This document shows positions 58,820 to 64,000 of a stretch of 64,000 nucleotides of DNA, in pieces. Under the pieces are notes generated by a model. It saw only the letters and a program-made list of their open reading frames with translations. It ran no database searches and had not been told where the DNA came from. Made by a program: the position numbers and the translations under genes. How positions within the stretch are numbered: position 1 is the first letter of the stretch; each line of letters begins with the position of its first letter. Source of the stretch: Nematostella vectensis (lineage: Eukaryota > Cnidaria > Anthozoa > Actiniaria > Edwardsiidae); contig NC_064044.1 of the NCBI RefSeq assembly GCF_932526225.1, positions 3,043,001 to 3,107,000 on the forward strand, read 5' to 3'.

Positions 58820-60002
58820 CTAATCGATGCACTTGTCCACGTGTGCGTTTAAGCCGCTGTGGTCACCCTTTGGAAACTTCTTCAAGCACCTTGGGCAAGA
58901 TAAAGGGCTGGACGGCGGAGACTTGGGCTGACTTCCGGCAGAATCGACAACCTCTTCCCCAACCCCCGTGTCAGGAATCACCTCCGCGCCTCGAAATATC
59001 TCACTAATACCGCGGGCTCGCAGCGGCTGCAAAACAAAGAGAATGACGTCAATGGATAGAAGAAAGCGCAGATAGTTATTAGGAAAAGCAAACAGAAGCT
59101 AACAATCGAAAAGACATTTGATCCCAAAACCTAGATAATCTAATTCCTCGCTGACTTCAACTTTTTTTCGTCTTCCTTAGCCATGTCACCCCGTTAACTA
59201 GAACGTTCGTTGTAACTCGTCAAAAAAAAAATTGTGATGTGATGTGATAAATTGTGAATTTTATTTTCATTTCGTTTATTTATGAAACTGCAACAACATC
59301 TTTATTCTTTCCCCAAATGTGTAGCAGCATATAGTTCGTGTTTGTAATGACTATCATGCTATTATTATGCACTACTCGAACTGAATTTTGGGGTCCTACT
59401 TTAAAACCACAAGCAAGAGAAAGTTTCATAAGCGAAGAGGAATTCATAAACAAAGAGAAGGTTTCACAAGCAAGCAAAGGTTTCTCAAGTGAAGAGAAAG
59501 TTTCAGAAGCGAAGAGAAACTTTCAACAGCCAGCAAATGATCAAAAGTGAAGAAAAAGTTTCAGAAGCGAAGAGAAAGTTTCAACAGCCAGCAAATGATC
59601 AAAAGTGAAGAGAAATTTTCACAAGCGAAAAGAAAGTTTTTCAAGTGAAGAAAAAGTTTCACAAGCGAAGGGAAAATTTCACAAGCGAAGAGAAAGTTTC
59701 ACAAGCGAAGATAAAGTTTCATAGGCAAAGAGAAAGTTTCACAAGCGAAGAGAAAGCTTCATAAGGCGAAGAGAAAGTTTCCCAAGCGAAGAAAAAGTTT
59801 CATAGGCGAAAAGAAAATTTTACAAGCGAAGGTAAAGTTTTACAAGCACAGAGAAAGTTTCACAGGTGAAGAGAAAATTTCACAAACGAAGAGAAAGTTT
59901 CACAAGCAAAGAGAAAGTTTTCCTTCTCACCTGCTGCCTCCATTGGGGAACATATGGGCGGCGTTCATCTCTTCCATAAGGAGGGTACGTGGATTCATAA
60001 GG
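58820..60002 (-). CDS. last two exons of a gene with a C-terminal C2HC/UBZ-like zinc finger
   Basis: Exons on the minus strand: 60002-59931 (24 codons, PYESTYPPYGRDERRPYVPQ...) and 59026-58820 (68 codons plus stop TAG). Both joins are AG/GT and phase 0. The protein ends LSCPRCLKKFPKG...LNAHVDKCID, a Cys-x2-Cys...His-x3-Cys finger with the HVD.C pattern seen in UBZ fingers and in the C-terminal fingers of optineurin, NEMO and TAX1BP1-type adaptors, which bind ubiquitin. Before it is a Ser/Pro linker. The intron holds a 20-bp array. Upstream exons were not found in the remaining 4 kb and probably lie beyond the window. Adaptor identity is a guess; the finger and splice model are reasonably firm. 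Confidence 0.6.
59395..59925. repeat. 20-bp minisatellite in an intron
   Basis: Irregular units around gcgaagagaaagtttcacaa (19-21 bp). It ends immediately before the donor site of the 59,931 exon on the minus strand, so the array is adjacent to a splice site. Purine-rich on the plus strand. Confidence 0.92.
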
Positions 60003-61729
60003 CTGAAAACACAAATATTTCCATTAAAAAAAGGAACCATTTGAAAGGATACGACTCTTTGTAGTCTTCACAACATGACAAAAATGTTCATTTAGAAACA
60101 ACAATCAGAATAACTAAGGTTTTGCGTAAAAATCAATTTGTTCGCGAAGTTTACATGATTGGCTCTTCGCCAAAGATGCACAGGATTTCTTGGCATGGTA
60201 ATAGAAGCAATACAACCAATCATTTTGAGACTTAAAAAGCTGTGATCGCAGCTCGAAGGTGGTCGCTATGGTAGTTAATATTGCTCGATCTTTCCATTTT
60301 AGTTTTCTCTGGCGTTCTGTTCTTTATTTAAAGGGTTGAAACACGTTGGACCTTCATTCTACAACTCCTTCAACATAAATTTAAATTTCATCTCTGTGGA
60401 ACCGGAGAACATCTTTTGGTCAGATCATGGCCACAACTTCTTCCTTGGCACGAAAAATAGAATGGCAAGTATGAGTTTTCTTAATTTCGTTGTACTTTCA
60501 CAGACCATTCCTGATATTAAACATTTCTTAGGTGCAGAGTGAGATGATAGGAGATGGATGGGGAAAAAAGCCTTTTTTAGGGGGGGGTCTTGCAGGAAAA
60601 GAGACCTTGCCAGAGTGAACCAGTTTTCTATATTGTCTATATACAACAACCTGGCAAAAAATAAAGTGTGTCGGGGTTATCATCTAACATTCACACGAGA
60701 ATGACAACGGACGTGAACGACTGGATACGAACACTGTTGACGAGGACACAAGAAAGTAGCACCATCAAGTATGTACAACGTCTCTAGTTACCTAACCCTT
60801 TGAGCACTGTGTCTTCGGCATGGAGGCACTTTAAGAGAGGTCATGTAACGACCAGTTGTATCCAGCCAGTTTCGACGATCAAGTTGTATGCCTGTCGGTG
60901 ACTTGAGTAGGCTGCATGGGTAAATAGTCCGTTCAGGATCATGTAGCAACCAGAATGAGATGATGGAGTTGAGTGATAAAGTTCTATGATGACAGGGACA
61001 ATAATCCCAGGTATGCCCATCTTAAAGTATCAGTTTTTGGTTAGCAGCCAAATACTGAAGTTCAAAGAGAAAGTGAGCTGTCACTCATCAATCATGTCTC
61101 ATACCAACATCACAACATTGGCCGTAACTAGGCAGGTTTTCGAACAATGGGATCGAGCGTTGTTTCACTCCCTTCCTATTTTATATAGAAACTAAATACG
61201 AAGTTAGGTTCGGAGAGCATTCGGGCTAGTCACGAACACTCAAGAGGCTATGGTTACACAGTACCGTTCAAATGTTTCGCTGAATCGGGAGGCAGGAGAC
61301 ATTTCGCACAAAAGTTAGAGATTTTATTTGCTGAATACAATATTCAATACAAATTGGGAATGCATTTTTGGTTATTTTATTAAGAAATCGCTGACAAAGT
61401 ATCCTAATTCCCGTGACAGGACGTTGACTCATATGGATGACTGGAGTGTATAGCACAGCACGGAAACGGCCAGACCCTTTACATGCTACAGCAGCTCGAA
61501 GCACTCATGATATTCTTTCTAATAAAATAAGTGGATTAACGTATCTTCTCAGAATGCGGCCAGAATTGAGCTCGACTCAACTGACACCCCTGATAACAAG
61601 AAGTGAATTGGAGCGAACTTGCAGATGGAGATAATGCACGAAATAGTTCAACAGTAAAAGTTGACGCTAGCGTCTAAATGGCGCAATAACGACAAATTAG
61701 TAACCGATGGTCAAATCATAAGGCAGCTA
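60003..61729. other. probable intron, no feature recognised
   Basis: Probably intron of the zinc-finger gene. Short open frames (for example 60,336-60,542 plus) lack splice or family support. Confidence 0.35.
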
Positions 61730-64000
61730 TCCCCAAGCTACAGACGATCGAAGGTTCTCCTGACCATCAAAGCTACAGACGATCAAAGGTTCACCTGACC
61801 ATAAAAGCTACAGACGATCAAAGGTTTTTCTGACCATCAAAGCTACAGACGATCGAAGGTTTTTCTGACCATCAAAGCTACAGACGATCAAAGGTTCTCC
61901 TGACCATCAAAGCTACAGACGATCGAAGGTTTTTCTGACCATCAAAGCTACAGACGATCAAAGGTTCTCCTGACCATCAAAGCTACAGACGATCGAAGGT
62001 TTTTCTCACCATCAAAGCTACAGACGATCAAAGGTTCTCCTGACCATCAAAGCTACGGACGATCAAAGGTTCTCCTGACCATCAAAGCTACAGACGATCA
62101 AAGGTTTTTCTGACCATCAAAGCTACGGATGATCAAAGGTTCTCCGGATCATCAAAGCTACAGACGATCAAAGGTTTTCCTGACCATAAAATGAAACAGA
62201 CGATCGAAGGTTCTCCTGACCATCAAAGCTACAGACGATCGAAGGTTTCCCCGACTATCAAAGCTACAGACGATCAAAGGTTCTCCTGACCATCAAAGCT
62301 ACAGACGATGGAAGGTTTTTCTGACCATCAAAGCTACAGATGATCAAAGCTTTTCCGGATCATCAAAGCTACAGACGATCGAAGGTTTTTCTGACCATCA
62401 AATGAAACAGACGATCGAAGGTTCTCCTGACCATCAAAGCTACAGACGATCAAAGGTTTTCCTGACCATCAAATGAAACAGACGATCGAAGGTTCTCCTG
62501 ACCATCAAAGCTACAGACTATCGAAGGTTTCCCTGACCATCAAATGAAACAGACGATCGAAGGTTCTCCTGACCATCAAAGCTACAGACGATCAAAGGTT
62601 TTCCTGACCATCAAAGCTACAGACGATCGAAGGTTTTTCTGACCATCAAAGCTACAGACGATCAAAGGTTCTCCGGATCATCAAAGCTACAGACGATCGG
62701 GGGTATTTCTGACCATCAAAGCTACAGACGATCGAAGGTTTCCCTGACTATCAAAGCTACAGACGATCAAAGGTTCTCCTGACCATCAAAGCTACAGACG
62801 ATCGAAGGTTCTCCTGATCATCAAATGAAACAGACGATCGAAGGTTCTCCGGATCATCAAAGCTACAGACGATGGAAGGTTTTCCTCATCAAAGCTACAT
62901 ACGATCAAAGGTTCTCCTGACCATCAAAGCTACAGACGATCAAAGGTTTTCCTGACTATCAAATGAAACAGACGATCGAAGGTTCTCCTGACCATCAAAG
63001 CTACAGACGATCGAAGGTTTCCCTGACTATCAAAGCTACAGACGATCAAAGGTTCTCCTGACCATCAAAGCTACAGACGATCGAAGGTTTTTCTGACCAT
63101 CATAGCTACAGACGATCAAAGGTTCTCCTGACCATCAAAGCTACAGACGACCGAAGGTTTTTCTGACCATCAAAGCTACAGACGATCAAAGGTTCTCCGG
63201 ATCATCAAAGCTACAGACGATCGAGGGTATTTCTGACCATCAAAGCTGCAGACGATCGAAGGTTTCCCTGACTATCAAAGCTACAGACGATCAAAGGTTC
63301 TCCTGACCATCAAAGCTACAGACGATCGAAGGTTCTCCTGATCATCAAATGAAACAGATGATCAAGGGTTCTCCGGATCATCAAAGCTACAGACGATCGA
63401 AGGTTTTCCTGACCATCAAAGCTACATATGATCGAAGGTTCTCCGGATCATCATAGCTACAGAAGATCAAAGGTTTTCCTGACTATCAAATGAAACAGAC
63501 GATCGAGGGTATTTCTGACCATCAAAGCTGCAGACGATCGAAGGTTTCCCTGACTATCAAAGCTACAGACGATCAAAGGTTCTCCTGACCATCAAAGCTA
63601 CAGACGATCGAAGGTTCTCCTGATCATCAAATGAAACAGACGATCAAGGGTTCTCCGGATCATCAAAGCTACAGACGATCGAAGGTTTTCCTGACCATCA
63701 AAGCTACATATGATCGAAGGTTCTCCGGATCATCATAGCTACAGAAGATCAAAGGTTTTCCTGACTATCAAATGAAACAGACGATCGAAGGTTCTCCTGA
63801 CCATCAAAGCTACAGACGATCGAAGGTTTCCCTGACTATCAAAGCTACAGACGATCAAAGGTTCTCCTGACCATCAAAGCTACAGACGATCGAAGGTTTT
63901 TCTGACCATCATAGCTACAGACGATCAAAGGTTCTCCTGACCATCAAAGCTACAGACGACCGAAGGTTTTTCTGACCATCAAAGCTACAGACGATCAAAG
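61730..64000. repeat. 35-bp minisatellite array running off the right edge
   Basis: The 35-bp unit contains atcaaagctacagacgatc followed by gaaggtttttctgacc or aaaggttctcctgacc. A variant atcaaatgaaacagacgatc recurs. Higher-order copies are evident: tcgagggtatttctgacc at 63,221 and 63,503 (282 bp apart) and a block of about 200 bp from 62,953 repeated from 63,763 (810 bp apart). Confidence 0.97.

Overview
The window is eukaryotic and animal-like: short exons with GT/AG introns, vertebrate-type gene families, dispersed MITE-like elements, LINE and Ty3/gypsy relics, and no operons. The mix (intron-rich conserved genes, a HIRAN-type protein inside a DNA transposon, CR1/L2-like LINE) is most like a cnidarian, probably an anthozoan. 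That assignment is inference; no marker gene settles it.

Layout. 1-5,870: three unrelated minisatellites (30, 27 and 40 bp periods) and a CAT/ATC microsatellite. 6,090-24,236, minus strand: the 5' part (10 coding exons, 1,622 codons) of a ZGRF1-type gene. Its N-terminal DUF2439 domain is clear; the GRF zinc finger and helicase would lie beyond the left edge. Intron 4 holds a 9.8 kb array of 77-bp units. 24,707-29,142, plus strand: a SAP-domain gene resembling NUSAP1, divergent from ZGRF1 across a promoter with E2F-, CCAAT- and YY1-like sites. 29,150-36,905: 107-, 27- and 61-bp arrays, broken up by a TA-flanked MITE, a 9-bp-TSD MITE and a 5'-truncated LINE with an open reverse transcriptase frame. 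38,080-44,588: two head-to-head TMEM243-like (DUF2678) genes with 155 bp between their start codons and nearly identical intron positions. 46,707-50,584: a decayed Ty3/gypsy element carrying two nested DNA transposons, one with a HIRAN-like coding region. 51,057-57,717: a non-coding unit of about 2.85 kb present twice in tandem, with three later MITE insertions that have matching empty sites in the other copy. 58,820-60,002, minus strand: the last two exons of a gene ending in a C2HC/UBZ-like zinc finger. 61,730-64,000: a 35-bp array running off the right edge.

Tandem arrays make up roughly 30% of the window and come from about nine unrelated families. The ZGRF1 and NUSAP1-like products both belong to DNA repair or mitosis, which fits shared E2F-type control. 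The two TMEM243-like genes are probably an inverted duplication sharing one promoter. I found no RNA genes and no CRISPR array. All gene models were spliced by eye from consensus sites and reading-frame continuity; there is no transcript evidence.
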